Part shown: positions 23,461 to 34,457 of the stretch, piece after piece
Layout of the letters: the number at the start of each line of letters is the position of its first letter
Position numbering within the stretch: position 1 is the stretch's first letter
DNA from: Gigaspora rosea
Lineage: Eukaryota > Glomeromycota > Glomeromycetes > Diversisporales > Gigasporaceae
Length of the DNA: 64,000 nt
Reading direction: 5' to 3'
Assembly: GCA_003550325.1 (NCBI GenBank)
Contig: QKWP01000346.1
Location: 154,141-218,140 of the forward strand
Position numbers and translations under genes: made by a program
Notes under the pieces: model-generated
The model's input: only the letters and a program-made list of their open reading frames with translations
The model's database searches: none
What the model was told of the DNA's origin: nothing

Positions 23461-24509
23461 TAGTAAAAGTATGCCTATACTAGGATCAAGATAGAATCAT
23501 TAAAGCTAAAGTCTTGTTGAATATAAACACAAAATTTTATACTACTATATTAAAAAACTAGAGACTTCAAAAAATTAAGTATCACTTTTTACTATTAATT
23601 AAATAAATTAGCTAATCAGAAGACAGATTCTCAATAATCATATAGAAAAAATCTGCTTATATGACTATCATTCAAATCTGATCCTAAATTTTGATTGGTC
23701 AAAATTACAGGAGGTGGACAATCTTTTGTAAGAATGCTACCTAAGATGTAATTTTGTATAACTAATGTTATCATCATTTATAATTAATCTATGAATTACT
23801 TTTAGAGGCTTTAACTGGAACTGTCTATCAACCAACTTCGTTGGAGGTAATTCTATTGTACCTAACTGGAATTAACTGCTGAACTATTTATTACCAGAGG
23901 TTTTAACTGGAACTGATCATTAACTGACTTTGTTAGAGGTAATTGTCTATCCATCAGACAGGGTATCCTAGTTTGACCGGAATTGCACCAGAGGTATTCG
24001 ATTTCTACCAGATTTCTACCAGAGATCTCAAGTTTATCAACTGGATTTTCGCTGTAATTGTCCTATAGAGCATGCATACACATATTAATGTGGTTAGATA
24101 TTTTAACCATGGTTCTAGCATCCTAGAACAAGCCTTCTATCTTGTGATTGAGTATAGTTTTTCTTTGTCCGTTAGTTGGGCTTGAACTAGTTTTGAATTG
24201 GTGACCTGTAACCACTTATGCTATCAGCATGCAGATCAACGTATTTATTTTTTTTTTTATTAAAAAAATTTTTTTGAATGTACAGTATTTATTATTATTT
24301 TTTTTTTATTAAAAAATTTTTTTTGAACTTTATTATTATTTTCAAAAATTTTTTTTGAATGTTTAAGAAATAATAATTGGTTGGATATATGCACATGATC
24401 TATTGATTAATTATTATTTTTATTAATTGTCACATAACATGTAGACAATCAAATTTTCATTCTGCTTTAACTAATCTCTTTTTTAGTACATATGGATTAT
24501 AGTGGTCCT
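23461..24509. other. Gene-free, with a tRNA-like promoter remnant
   Basis: Words like TTAACTGGAACTG and ACCAGAG recur at 23810-24040 without coding sense. At about 24190-24245 the minus strand reads TAGCATAAGTGG, a good pol III A-box, then CAATTCAAAAC, a weak B-box, only about 14 bp apart. That spacing is too short for a tRNA, so it is a tRNA-derived scrap, perhaps from a SINE. T and A runs follow at 24245-24350. Confidence 0.35.
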
Positions 24510-24722
24510 GGTTAGGGTTGAGTTAGTTCATGCTGGAATTATTATAGTTCTATCTTAAGTCACTATTACAACCCCTACTATACTGTTGATACACAGTATG
24601 TGATTTGCTAATATTAGTAATAGTTGTTTGTGAGTCACATACTGTGTATTGCCAGTATAGTAATGTTTATAATAGAAACTATAACAAATAATAATTCCAA
24701 TATAAACTAACTCAACCCTAAT
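24510..24722. repeat. Palindromic MITE with telomere-like arm ends
   Basis: The left end GGTTAGGGTTGAGTTAGTT and right end AACTAACTCAACCCTAATC are inverted copies. Pairing continues inward through GGAATTATTAT and ACTATACTG down to the centre near 24620. The length is about 213 bp with no coding potential. Inner words ACACAGTATGTGA and TCACATACTGTGT form a second stem. Confidence 0.7.
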
Positions 24723-25469
24723 CACATATTGTGATTATTAGAATATTGAGCAAGTTTTGTATGAGAATTTTTTACAGTAATTCATAGAGAAATCAAAATA
24801 ATTCAAGTAGGTTTGTAACAGAATTTTTTTATAATAACTCATAATAGAATCATAGTAATTCCAATACAACTAACTTGTTACTGATTTGAAAGATAATGTA
24901 AATACATATTTATTTTTTTGATTTATGATCTTGTTTCTGACTTTATTTCTAGCAAATAAAACTGTTCTTTCTGCTCACTAACTAAATTAATGTGAATAAA
25001 TGATTTGAAAAGTACTATTACATAATGGTAAATAAATATTTATGTTTATGATTAGTAATCTTGTTTTGTTAAATTTAATTCTAATAATTAATAAATCTTC
25101 TTTGTACTCACTCACTAAATGAAATTATTTGAAGAGTATTTGTAATAGTAAAAATTAGTACTGTAAATAGTTCTATTTATGTGCTAAATGAAATGATTAA
25201 TGCAAATTAAATAATTTGAAGATATAATGATAAATAAGTATTTTTATGTTCTTGATCTGTGAATTTGTATTGTTGTTTCTAATTTTAATAATTAATAAAT
25301 GTTCTTTATACTCACGAACTAAATCAACACAAATAATTAATATTGATCAACTTAAAAATAGTTGATACTTGGATTAATAAATGTTTTAATAGTTACTCTC
25401 TAATAGTTAAAACTGAATAATGTAGTATTCCCAATATTTAAAATAATAAAAATAAAAATTAGCTTACTT
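24723..25469. other. AT-rich DNA with loose repeats
   Basis: Phrases such as TCTTTATACTCAC(G)AACTAAAT and TTTGAAGATA recur with a rough spacing of 150-190 bp between 24950 and 25350, suggesting an old tandem repeat. No gene is recognised. Confidence 0.35.
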
Positions 25470-25880
25470 TTTAATCCATTCTAAGATATTATAATACTTC
25501 TCTTTTACACCAATTCCATAGTAGTAACAAATAGCAGTTTTATAGATTCCATTAATATTATCATTTTTACAATCTTTTAATAATATTTAAATACTTTGTG
25601 TTTGTCTTTTTCACTCCAATTCCTAAATAATAACAATAACCAACTTGATACATTTCATTAGAATTTTTCATGTCTGCTGATTTTTGATAATAAATAAGTG
25701 CCATTCATTCACCTTTTTCAACTCCAATTCCATATATAATACATAACAATAACCAAGCCAATATGTTCTGTTTGAATCATTTGTATTTGCCAATTTTTGA
25801 TATTTCTTGAAATTCAGTTGACCAAAAACATCAATTGTTTTAGTAATACCTTTTTCTAATCATTCTTCTGCTAACAAGTT
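25470..25880 (-). pseudogene. Sel1-like repeat protein remnant
   Basis: On the minus strand at least three Sel1-type units can be read: W-LGYCY with GIGVEKGE (about 25750-25705), YQVGYCYYLGIGVKK (about 25640-25605) and YKTAICYYYGIGVK (about 25545-25505). A Rhizophagus-typical lead-in, LLAEEW-like and LEKGIT, stands upstream. The Gly-Tyr-Cys-Tyr and Gly-Ile-Gly-Val positions are the Sel1 signature. Frame changes between units and an in-frame stop after GEKGE-like text show it is disabled. Sel1 repeats are protein-interaction solenoids, often next to kinase domains in these fungi, but no kinase domain is attached here. Confidence 0.75.
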
Positions 25881-25955
25881 GATTATGAAAAAATGAGAAA
25901 TACAAAAGACATTTTGATTATGAAAAAATGAGAAATAAAAAAGACATTTTAGTAC
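25876..25955. repeat. Tandem duplication of about 39 bp
   Basis: TTGATTATGAAAAAATGAGA followed by AATxAAAAAGACATTT occurs twice in a row just upstream of the Sel1 remnant, with one base difference. Confidence 0.7.
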
Positions 25956-25983
25956 TGTACATGTCATCCATTCACCAGATTCT

Positions 25984-26124
25984 ATTGTTTCCCCGACAAC
26001 CACTTCTGACAATGTAAAATCTTAACAAGTTAGCCCACATTAGGTTAAAGTTAGGGTTAGTTCCAGTCAATTTTGGTTTGATTTTATTTTTTGGAAAATG
26101 GTTGTCGAGAAAATGATAGAGATC
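25984..26124. repeat. Small foldback, distant GACA relative
   Basis: CCCCGACAACCA on the left and TGGTTGTCGAG on the right are inverted. The loop contains TTAGGTTAAAGTTAGGGTTA, the same telomere-like loop type seen in the larger GACA foldbacks. Confidence 0.5.
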
Positions 26125-26394
26125 CCTAAATTACTGTATACCTGTGTAGCATTCCACGGTATTTAGCCTATAAAAGTAGTTATTAGAAATACTATGTTTA
26201 CAGCTTATCCTGCAGGTACTGTATGTACACGTACATACGTACATAGGAGTTATTTTAAGTATATTCATGCATTATAAAAATACATTGCGATCATCAGGTT
26301 TAAAGCAAATTTACGTCGCATCAATAGAAAACAGTGATTACATGGGTCATTTTATTTCACTTACAATCACTTCAAAGATATCATATTCCATCGA

Positions 26395-26610
26395 CACTCA
26401 TTTCACAAATGAGTAATTAAAGACAAAGTTCTTTTAGTAGACAGTATATTTTATCGACAGTTCAGTTCACAGGCAAGATTTTTTTAAAAAAAATAAAATG
26501 TACTAACTTTAACTCTAATTTTAAACCTAATCTTAAAGAGAATAGCTAGAATTACTTTGTAGTATTATACTGTCTATGAAATGAACTTGTCTGTAAGCTA
26601 ATCGCTTACA
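26395..26610. repeat. Foldback element of the GACA family, copy 2
   Basis: Arms hold TTTCACAAATGAG, TATCGACAGTTCAGTTCACA and, inverted, ATGAAATGAACTTGTCTGTA. The loop reads ACTAACTTTAACTCTAATTT, then TAAACCTAATCTTAAAG and CTAGAATTACTTTGT, matching the loop of the copy at 36753. Confidence 0.65.
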
Positions 26611-27455
26611 CATCATTTTGGTTATAACGACAGCTAAATTAACTTACAATTGATTATATTGGCACTTTTTCAAAAAATAAAACCATCATTTTAAAAATTT
26701 GCTGGTTATACCGACAATCTTAAGAGATATTAATTATACTGACAATTTTAATATTATTAAAAAATTATTTAAGATAATGTTTTGTTGCTGGATATAGTAA
26801 CAGTTTTTATAAACCTACTATTGTTATATATGTATCAATTAAATTAATTTTTTAAAATTATTTCAAGTATTTATAATAAAGATTAGCATTAAGCAAATTT
26901 GCTTTATGCTAATCTTAGCATAATGAAATCATTTTTCACACTGTTTTGCATAAAATAAGCAATGCTGTGAATTTATTTTATACAAAGGTTTAGCATCAGA
27001 ACTGTATAACAACTGTATAACGCACTCACTAGGAATCGAACCCGCAGTAAAAACGTCTGATCATATGAATAGTAAATCAGAATCAAATATAGGGGAATAA
27101 AATAATTCACTTTATGCTATATTTATTATAAAATGATTTTATTTTACATTAAACATAAGACAAATTCATTTTATGTTAAATTTGGATGAATTCATTCTAT
27201 GGTAAACATAAAATGATTTCATTTTCATAAAATGAATTCATTTTGCTAAGTTTATCGTTCTTATTGTGGAAACAAAAAATTTATCTCTGCCTAAATCGAA
27301 ATACTACAAATTTCAATAAGAGATGCTTATTAAACTGAAATCTGGATATATTGACATTTTTACATATTTATTTTTGTAATAATTATTTGTAATTTCATAT
27401 AACCTATTTTGTTTTTAATTAAGTCTTGATTTTGTATTTTAACTAACCCTTGCTA
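26611..27455. other. AT-rich DNA with a tRNA-like scrap
   Basis: At about 27031-27050 the minus strand reads CTGCGGGTTCGATTCC, an excellent tRNA T-arm/B-box, but the rest of a cloverleaf cannot be drawn, so it is a tRNA-derived fragment. Between 26880 and 27250 words such as AAATGAATTCATTTT and TTATGCTAATC recur in both orientations. Confidence 0.4.
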
Positions 27456-27774
27456 CCGTATATTCCCGAAAATAAGCAACCCCCTAAAATAAGCAACTCC
27501 CCTGTTTTTTTTCAAAATTCTCAAAAAACGCGTTAGCATTTGCTACATATAAAAGTTTTTTTTTTACTAAGTAAACTTCAAAAGGTCGATTAAGTAAAGT
27601 TGTTCAGCGCATAAAAATACACCTACAGTAAAAATTTGGTGTCACTTTGATAACTTTTTATTAGTACGTGTTTCAATTTTTTCAAAAAACTCAATATTTC
27701 GAAAATAAGCAACCCCTCGTTTTTTCGTGTAATTTTTTGGCCAAAAAAGGTTGCTTATTTTTGGGAATATATGG
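27456..27774. mobile_element. Tc1/mariner-like MITE with TATATTCCCGAA ends
   Basis: Ends CCGTATATTCCCGAAAATAA and CCATATATTCCCAAAAATAA (minus strand), each continuing into GCAACC, flanked by TA (27454-27455 and 27775-27776). The family differs in interior from 3974 and 12188 but shares CCGTAT-type ends. An open frame across its right half has no known domain. Confidence 0.8.
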
Positions 27775-27776
27775 TA

Positions 27777-28102
27777 GCTATACATTGACATATAGTGTAT
27801 TATATTTATATATAACTAATAAAATTACAATTTATTGGATTTTTTTCTATAATATTTATTTAATCCTTGAACTCAAGGTAATAGCCAATATCTGGTAGAA
27901 CTTGATACTCAATACCTTATATAAATCTGTTACAACAAAATTTTTCATTATAATTAATTGTGATAACATTAAAATATCAATAGAAATACTGTAGTACTGT
28001 ATCTTGGATAGTTTCAATAAAATTATCAAAATTGTTTTTTAATCCTGCATAATGATTATCCACAATATTTTCAACATTAATAGCAGAATATATGCATCAG
28101 TA
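27777..28102. other. AT-rich DNA, nothing recognised
   Basis: Short gap between two DNA transposon remnants with no feature. Confidence 0.4.
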
Positions 28103-28104
28103 TA

Positions 28105-28849
28105 CAGTTTGACCTCTCTATAGTCACACCCCATATAGTCACGCCTCTATATAAGCACCCAATATTGTGCAATGGACTTAAAATATAGTCAAAAACCTCA
28201 TTATAGTCACATATCACTTGTAATCACTATCACCAAAAAATTTTGATTTTTTTATCTATTTTATTAATAATAAACCTCGTTATAGTCACCAATTTTGGCG
28301 AAATATGGATTATAAAATCCGATTGGCCAATATTTATATTATATTTATTTAAAATATTCTATTAAAAATTCTTAAAGGTTGATAGCAAATAACTTTTGAT
28401 CCGGTGGTCCGATTTGTGTGAAACAACTACCAAAATGTTTGTCTCGATGTGACGATTCTAATGAGCACAAGGTCGTTAAAATCGAATCACACGCTCCAGA
28501 GATCGTTAAGGATTTGTTTCACTTTACATGTTTAAGAATTGATTAAATTTAAACATCTAAGTAAAAAATCCTTAAAGATCTAGCATTTTTTGTAATTAGA
28601 TTCGATTGTTCTGGACTCTTTAGAATCATCTCATTGAGTCTAACACTCTTGTAGTTGTTTATCCAAATTGGGTCTCTGGTTCAATAGTTATTCACTATCA
28701 AACATTTTAAATTTTTTAATAATTTTAAATATATTATTTATCGGCCTTTGGTCACGTGACTATAACAAGTATTTTATTTATAGTCACACCTCTATACAAT
28801 CACCAAAATAGGGCGCGATGGACTTGGTGATTATAGAGAGGTCAGACTG
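28105..28849. mobile_element. pogo/Tigger-like element with a nested palindrome
   Basis: Ends CAGTTTGACCTCTCTATAGT and CAGTCTGACCTCTCTATAAT (minus strand), with TA at 28103-28104 and 28850-28851. TATAGTCAC words recur near both ends, as subterminal repeats do. It is related in its terminal CAGT..GACCTC to the 20231 element. No transposase. A palindromic element sits inside at about 28378-28697. Confidence 0.8.
28378..28697. repeat. Palindromic element nested in the pogo-like element
   Basis: The left arm begins GATAGCAAATAACTTTTGAT and the right arm ends with the inverted counterpart ATAGTTATTCACTATC. Inner pairs include AAACAACTAC with GTAGTTGTTT and ATCGAATC with GATTCGAT. It has no coding capacity. 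Confidence 0.65.
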
Positions 28850-29639
28850 TAATTTATTTTATTTTATATAATGTAGGTTTAGTTTTTGTTCATCAAGCTC
28901 CAAATGATTTTTCATTGAAAATAACTCAACTCGAAAATTCTTAAGAGTTAACCTTCTTTAACCTTCTTTAATATAAAATCGCTTTGTTTATATATGTCTG
29001 GATATATAATGGGTTATTGTGATAATGTCAATTTATAGATTCTCTTTATCATTGTTTAATATGTAGAGGTCAACAAATTGTGCATTTACATTTATACTTT
29101 ATTCTTTTCATGCGTTTATGGAAGCCCATAAAACTTTATGAAAGTTATACATGCTACTAAAATTCACATATGCTCTTTAATTATCAACTATAACCTTAAT
29201 TTCTAATCCAACTCTAAAAAAAAAAAAGTTGAAAAAACATCCCAAAAAATATTTAAAATGTTATATAAAAATATATTCAAATTCAGCGTTATCCAAATTC
29301 AGCATCAGCTACGACAATACTTATGTGAATCTCAAGAAAGTGATATTAAATGTTCGTGTTTGCATATGGCCAAGTAGAAAAACATCCATATAAACTATGT
29401 ATACCTGATACTAAATATTCAAATTTTAAAGAATGTGCATTTACTAAAGAATGCACGCAATAGGTATTTGAAAAATTAGAGTGGATCTAAACTAGAGATG
29501 TCAAATCGCGAATTTCTTAATGATTTTGCACAGTGCGCATTAAAGTTGGTTTTCGGACTGCCCAATGTTCCGAAAATAAATCCTAAATTCTCAATCTTTC
29601 AAATAGGTTTAGTAGAATCCCAACTTATAAAATCCAGTG
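28850..29639. other. Gene-free AT-rich stretch
   Basis: No gene, RNA or repeat recognised. Confidence 0.4.
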
Positions 29640-29920
29640 AACTGTAATACTGAAAGGTCATTATCCTGAAAGATCAATTTCCCGAAAACTAAAATCTAGA
29701 AAAAAAAAATCCTGACAATTTATAATCCCGAATTAATAAAATCCCAACAGCTAATAATCAGAATGAGAATAAGTAAATTATTGAGATTTTAATAATTTAT
29801 TTTTTACATTTGGGATTATTAGTTGTCGGATTTTATTAATCGGGATTATAAATTATCAGAATTTTATTAGTTCGGATAATAATTTTTCAATATTATGCTC
29901 ACGGGATTTAAGCCCAGATT
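29640..29920. repeat. Foldback with AATCCCGAATTAATAAAATC arms
   Basis: Left arm words are ATCCTGACAATTTATAATCC, CGAATTAATAAAATCC and CAACAGCTAATAATC. The right arm shows their complements in reverse order (GGGATTATTAGTTGTCGG, ATTTTATTAATCGGGATTAT). It is another element built from a simple repeated motif. Ends and target site were not resolved. Confidence 0.6.
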
Positions 29921-31029
29921 CTATACTAAATCCTTTTCAAATACATGTAGTAAGTTAATTTGGATATTATGATTTTCGGACATAAGCAACTATATCGGGT
30001 CAATCTAAATTGTCTTTCTGAAAATCATCCGAAATACCAACTATGATATGCAACCTTTATAGAAACGCATTTTATATGTAGCTTTGACTAGGATCTTTGA
30101 AAGTATTGTTGGTATCATTTTTAATTCATCACAGATTTTTATTTAACTTGAAACATATTTATATTGTTGCATTTCTTGTAGGGATCCTTACCGGTATTTA
30201 TAACGACCTCTGGATAAACAAGCGGTAAATACTTTTATACTATTTTAGATAAAAGGTAATTCTACTACTAAGACAACAATTAATAAATTTTTTAACAAAG
30301 TTTGTCACCGGGGCGTTTTTTATATAAAAAAAAAAAAAAAGTAAATTACAGGGTCAACTTTCAAGTTTTATTCTATGTATATTAGTACTTAATATTATTA
30401 GTTTTTTAAATAATCGTCAGCAATTAATTTTTTTATTTATTTTTTTTTTTACAAATGTGAAACTTAGTTATTAATCTTATGGTTTTTTTTAAAACAAAAA
30501 AACTTCCAATTCGAAAAAAAAAATGAAACCTCATATTTCTTAGAATATTCTTTCGCAGGTGTACATGTGGGCTTAGGTTTGTTGCTCATATTTGTACATT
30601 AGATATCTCATAAGATTATAAAACTATTGCACCATGATTTTTGTGATAAACTATTCGATTAAAAAATTTTTTGGACATGCGGTATTCTAAAACAAATTTT
30701 TATCGCATATCATGTGTGAACTTGTATGATTGAGTGATTAATCTTATGAGTAGTAACAATTTACATTTTTATTATTTATTTCTTTTATTTTTATTTATTT
30801 TTATTTTTTTTTAATAAAAAACATTTAGTATAGCGAAACAATAATGCCAAACTTATATAACGTTTTCGAAATGAAAGTCTAAATAAATACTGAATATAAA
30901 TACACGTCAACTTTGGTTATACAGACATTTTTGAGACATTAATAAAAAGAAATTTAAATCCAGATTGAGGTATAACCAGAGTGATGTGAATATAATTAAT
31001 TATGGCTTACAAGAAATAAAATGAGGACG
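29921..31029. other. Gene-free region downstream of the protease gene
   Basis: T- and A-rich runs (30320-30340, 30430-30450, 30795-30815) and no recognisable gene. The protease 3' UTR and polyadenylation region would lie just below 31030 on the minus strand. Confidence 0.4.
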
Positions 31030-31920
31030 TTATGATAATCTTAATACTAATTGAATAAAAATATCTTCATCCAAAACAGGTGCAAAAGACTCATAAGTAT
31101 TTTCAATAAGACCTTTATAGACAGAATAAACATAACCTAAATTTTCAGTTCTATTATATTGAAATATCATAGGAGATCCACTTGCACCCTTTCCAAGATC
31201 AATACCATCTATAATATAAAATACTTCTTCATCTTGTACATTGCCTTGCCATTCGCAAAGATGATAACCATCTTTAGTACAATTCACCCAATCATCTGAT
31301 CCAGAGTAACCAAACACATTTGTTAGAGTATTATTTCGTATATCGAATCTCCACCCGAGACCCCCTGTATGATCTTGTAATCTCGCTCCATTTGGATCTG
31401 TAAATGCAAATTTTACTAACGCATAATCTTCAATAAGAGGTTCTAAAAAATGAAGAGATGGTATTGCAAAGTCTTCTACATTAACAGTACCTAGTGGTCC
31501 CTCTTGATTGTCATACCCGGGAGAAAATGATATATCTTTCGGATCAAACGTTGTCCCATTATCATTAATAAGACAATGTGCAGAAGTGAGACCAATATTT
31601 CCATTTTCAGTATTAATTACACTGGCAGTACAAGTTTGTTCTGTATCATTATCAATGTCAATAATAAGGAGTCCAATGGGAAAATTAATATTTGGGTTCA
31701 CTTTGCTTAAAACGGGATCCATTACAATATTTCTAGAATATATTTTATTTTTACTCCTTTCTTCATTTTCTTTGTTTCTTTCATGTTTATTTTTAAATAT
31801 CGTTGTTTCTTTAATTCTCTTTGGGGTTCGAAAATCATTTTTTTGAGAAATTACTGATGAATGACTGTTAATAACTGCAATTAATGCAATTAATAAATAA
31901 AATGAAAATTTTTTATTCAT
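31030..31920 (-). CDS. Secreted trypsin-like serine endopeptidase
   Basis: A single-exon gene of 296 residues; the ATG at 31920 gives MNKKFSFYLLIALIAVINSH, a clear signal peptide. Residues about 26-65 are a basic, low-complexity pro-region. The catalytic His115 sits in LTSAHCL, Asp165 in EPLIEDYALVKF and Ser247 in GKGASGSPMI, giving the triad order of the chymotrypsin fold (family S1, closest in style to fungal and bacterial glutamyl or V8-like endopeptidases). Cys97/Cys116 and Cys214/Cys222 could form disulfides. The frame has no breaks and is the clearest intact gene here. A hydrophobic in-frame extension exists upstream, but only without an ATG. A secreted protease could act in nutrient release or at the host interface; that role is inference. 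Confidence 0.85.
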   Translation of the reverse strand: MNKKFSFYLLIALIAVINSHSSVISQKNDFRTPKRIKETTIFKNKHERNKENEERSKNKIYSRNIVMDPVLSKVNPNINFPIGLLIIDIDNDTEQTCTASVINTENGNIGLTSAHCLINDNGTTFDPKDISFSPGYDNQEGPLGTVNVEDFAIPSLHFLEPLIEDYALVKFAFTDPNGARLQDHTGGLGWRFDIRNNTLTNVFGYSGSDDWVNCTKDGYHLCEWQGNVQDEEVFYIIDGIDLGKGASGSPMIFQYNRTENLGYVYSVYKGLIENTYESFAPVLDEDIFIQLVLRLS

Positions 31921-32056
31921 CTTATTAAAGTAATAAAATAGGAAAAATTGGTAAAAGTGAAAATTATAAAGCAAAATGAATCCTCGTAGGTTTTAATAAA
32001 ATTATTTTCCTTTTTGAGCCGATCTTATAATTCATGTGATTGACTAATTTTATTTT

Positions 32057-32278
32057 ATGTCGATCAAAGAATCATCGACAAATCATGCCAATTTAAATAT
32101 GGGCGGATTTATTATTTCAATTTGTCTTATGTTGATTGGTTGGATTTATTTAGTAATAATCACTATTGTATTACAGTATTTACTTTCACGAATTTACCAC
32201 TTTTTTTTCATTAATTTGAAAATTTGTATTTACGCTCAGCAAGATCTTAAATTCAAAGAAATCACAAAAGTTTTTTAA
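32057..32278 (+). CDS. Small hydrophobic ORF, doubtful
   Basis: A 73-codon frame from an ATG at 32057, divergent from the protease gene 136 bp away. Residues 16-46 are strongly hydrophobic and could make one or two membrane segments, but the C-terminal third lies inside a noncoding tandem repeat (32215-32625). No family recognised. It may be chance. Confidence 0.25.
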   Translation: MSIKESSTNHANLNMGGFIISICLMLIGWIYLVIITIVLQYLLSRIYHFFFINLKICIYAQQDLKFKEITKVF

Positions 32279-32625
32279 AATCCCAAAATAGACACAACTT
32301 TTACTAGTAAAAACTCCAAAAAGGTTTGTTTATGTTTACTTTTACGAAGTCTCTGTTTTTTCTCTATTATAATGGTTTGTAAATATGTATTTACGCTCAG
32401 CAAGATCTTAGAATCAAAGATCTCACAATGGGGTTTTAAAATCCCAAAATATACAAACTTTTACTAGTAAAAGTTTGTTTATTAGAATAATAGTTAAAAT
32501 GCTGTACTTTTACGAAGCTTCTGCTTTTTTTTTTTTATTATAACAGTTTGAAAATTTATATTTATGCTAAACAAGATCTTAGTATTAAAGACCCCGGAAT
32601 TTTTTAAAATTATAAACTTTTACTA
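32215..32625. repeat. Tandem repeat, unit about 165-180 bp, 2.5 copies
   Basis: TATTTACGCTCAGCAAGATC starts successive units at about 32227 and 32389, and a third as TATTTATGCTAAACAAGATC at about 32559. Each is followed by TTTTAAAATCCCAAAATA and ACTTTTACTAGTAAAA, the last being a perfect short palindrome. Units diverge moderately. Confidence 0.7.
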
Positions 32626-32879
32626 ATAACTATATTGAATGCTTTGCAATATAAAATTGCAAAAATAAATTATTTTTAAAAAAATTTGCGCAATGATTTC
32701 AATATCTTGCATTATATAAAATTCGTTAGATAGGCAGATATAATATGGATTAAATAATAAATAATTATGAGCGATGTTTAATTAATGTATGTGGCTTGTA
32801 AATGTTATTAATAATATCACCTGTTATTAAATTTCTTAATTGATCTGATTGGTTATGCAGATCATTGTGACTTTGTTTA
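32626..32879. other. AT-rich spacer
   Basis: No feature seen between the tandem repeat and the Harbinger-like element. Confidence 0.4.
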
Positions 32880-33163
32880 GGCCACGCAAAGTTGATTTTT
32901 TGCATCCCATTTTTTCAATTTTTTTTTTTTTAGATCCCAATTGTGCCAATCGTTCGATTTTTGACATCTATTTTTTCCCGCTATTTAATCCGGTGTCACC
33001 CGATGAGACTTAATTTTTGTTGTGTAAAATGAAAAATTAACCTTGTATAACCTTAAATATGATTATGATTATTCTATTTGCAGTAAATTAAAAAAAATCC
33101 GTCCGTCCATCCCGAATTTTGAAATCCATGTAATGCAAAACGAAAAATCAACTTTGCGTGGCC
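32880..33163. mobile_element. PIF/Harbinger-like MITE, copy 1
   Basis: Inverted ends GGCCACGCAAAGTTGATTTT and its near-perfect complement, flanked by TTA on both sides (32877-32879 and 33164-33166). A 3-bp TWA duplication and a GGCC-type end are typical of PIF/Harbinger. A related copy lies at 35874-36244. No transposase. Confidence 0.75.
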
Positions 33164-33736
33164 TTATATAATTTTATTGGGTAGTCTATTTTTAGGTATC
33201 ACAAATATCACATTCAAATTCAGGTGACATATTCGAATTTCCAAATCCCGAACATATGGATTTTATTTCGTGAATATAAGATTCCGGTTATATTGACGCA
33301 TATTTACAAAAGAGAATATAATAGGGAAAACTAGTGAATATAATTTATCGGGCAAGTGAATGAAATGGATGGATAGACAATATAGGTTAATAGATAAGCG
33401 GTCGATGATAAGAATTTATTAAACAGTAAAAAAATAAGCATATACAGTATACAGGTAATACATATCATAGATTTTAATTAACTGTAATAAATATATATTT
33501 AAGTGAATTCATATAAACTTTGATTAAATTACTATTTATTATAATATTTTTTAATATAATATGTTATTTTTTATCAATTAAATTTACTCATTATTCTTTA
33601 TTCATCACATTTTCATATTTAAACTTATTCATAATATTTTATTTATTAATTATTACTAGACCTTTATTTCTTTCAGATCCTTAAGCTTTAATACAAAATA
33701 ACACTAGTTGTGCATGTGATTTAATAATAGTGATAC
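33164..33736. other. Gene-free AT-rich stretch
   Basis: No gene or repeat recognised. Confidence 0.4.
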
Positions 33737-33808
33737 GGGCTGACCGGCCCGTCGGCTGCGGCGGGCATAGGGTCGGCCCACGCCTTCATGGGCCGGGCGG
33801 GCCGACTA
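33737..33808. repeat. Short GC-rich island of GGGC/GCCGAC motifs
   Basis: About 70 bp of ACGGGCTGACCGGCCCGTCG and similar words in an AT-rich setting, comparable in style to the island at 283-466. The left edge reads TAGTGATACGGGC, which resembles a hAT-like end; the right edge is less clear. Confidence 0.45.
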
Positions 33809-33814
33809 AGATAA

Positions 33815-34072
33815 GTTAGGGCTTACAGCTGATTTGAAGATTAGTGGACACGTGATGAATTTTGTGATGATCATCAGCAAATTTTGGTAATTATTTTTCG
33901 GTATAATATAATTTTCGGCCGGTACAAAATATACCGCGATAATATATCGGCTGAAAATTATACAGTATTATGAAAACCTATACTGTTATTACCGTATTAC
34001 CGAAAAATAATTATCGAAATTTAAATTCATCACGTGTCCCACTAATTTTCAAATCAGCTGTAACTCTATCTA
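33815..34072. repeat. Palindromic MITE with TTACAGCTGATTTGAA ends
   Basis: The left arm TTACAGCTGATTTGAAGATT, then GGACACGTGATGAATTT, pairs with the right arm AAATTCATCACGTGTCC and AATTTTCAAATCAGCTGTAA. Inside are CGGTA/TACCG words and TATACAGTATTATG. The length is about 255 bp, with no coding potential. Confidence 0.7.
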
Positions 34073-34457
34073 TTTCCCAATCTTTTTATCTTTTATCCGC
34101 TTTAAGTTTATTAGAAACCACCAATGGTCAGTAAAACTGACCATCAATAAACCAATCCAAATTAATCTTTCTTTGGTTCAATGGCGAATAGGAGCTTTTT
34201 CTGACTGGCTAATTATTTTTACTTCTTGTCGGGTCGTTAACGCAGTTGACTTAACTACTGATAATAACCAAATGGTAAGTTACTGAGATAATTGATGTAT
34301 GTTGGCAGAACTTTTGGGAAAGTTGTCGAATTAGGTTGGAATTAATCATAGATTCGGCCAGTATTAAGTCAGAATCATAGAAAAGATAGTATAATATCGG
34401 AAAATTTCGGGATGGTAGACAGTCAGCCAACATAAACACGAGCATGGCGAGCATGGT
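34073..34457. other. Intergenic DNA
   Basis: No gene is convincing. A minus-strand frame at 34251-34517 crosses into the next element and has no recognisable domain. Confidence 0.35.

Noticed and set aside
24190-24245. tRNA gene or full SINE
   Set aside because: A-box and B-box lie too close together and no repeat copy or tail was seen to support a SINE.
27031-27060. tRNA gene
   Set aside because: A good B-box is present, but the T-stem pairs poorly and no acceptor, D or anticodon arms can be drawn.
31508-31846. Plus-strand frame of 112 codons
   Set aside because: Antisense to the protease gene and hydrophobic only because of that complement.
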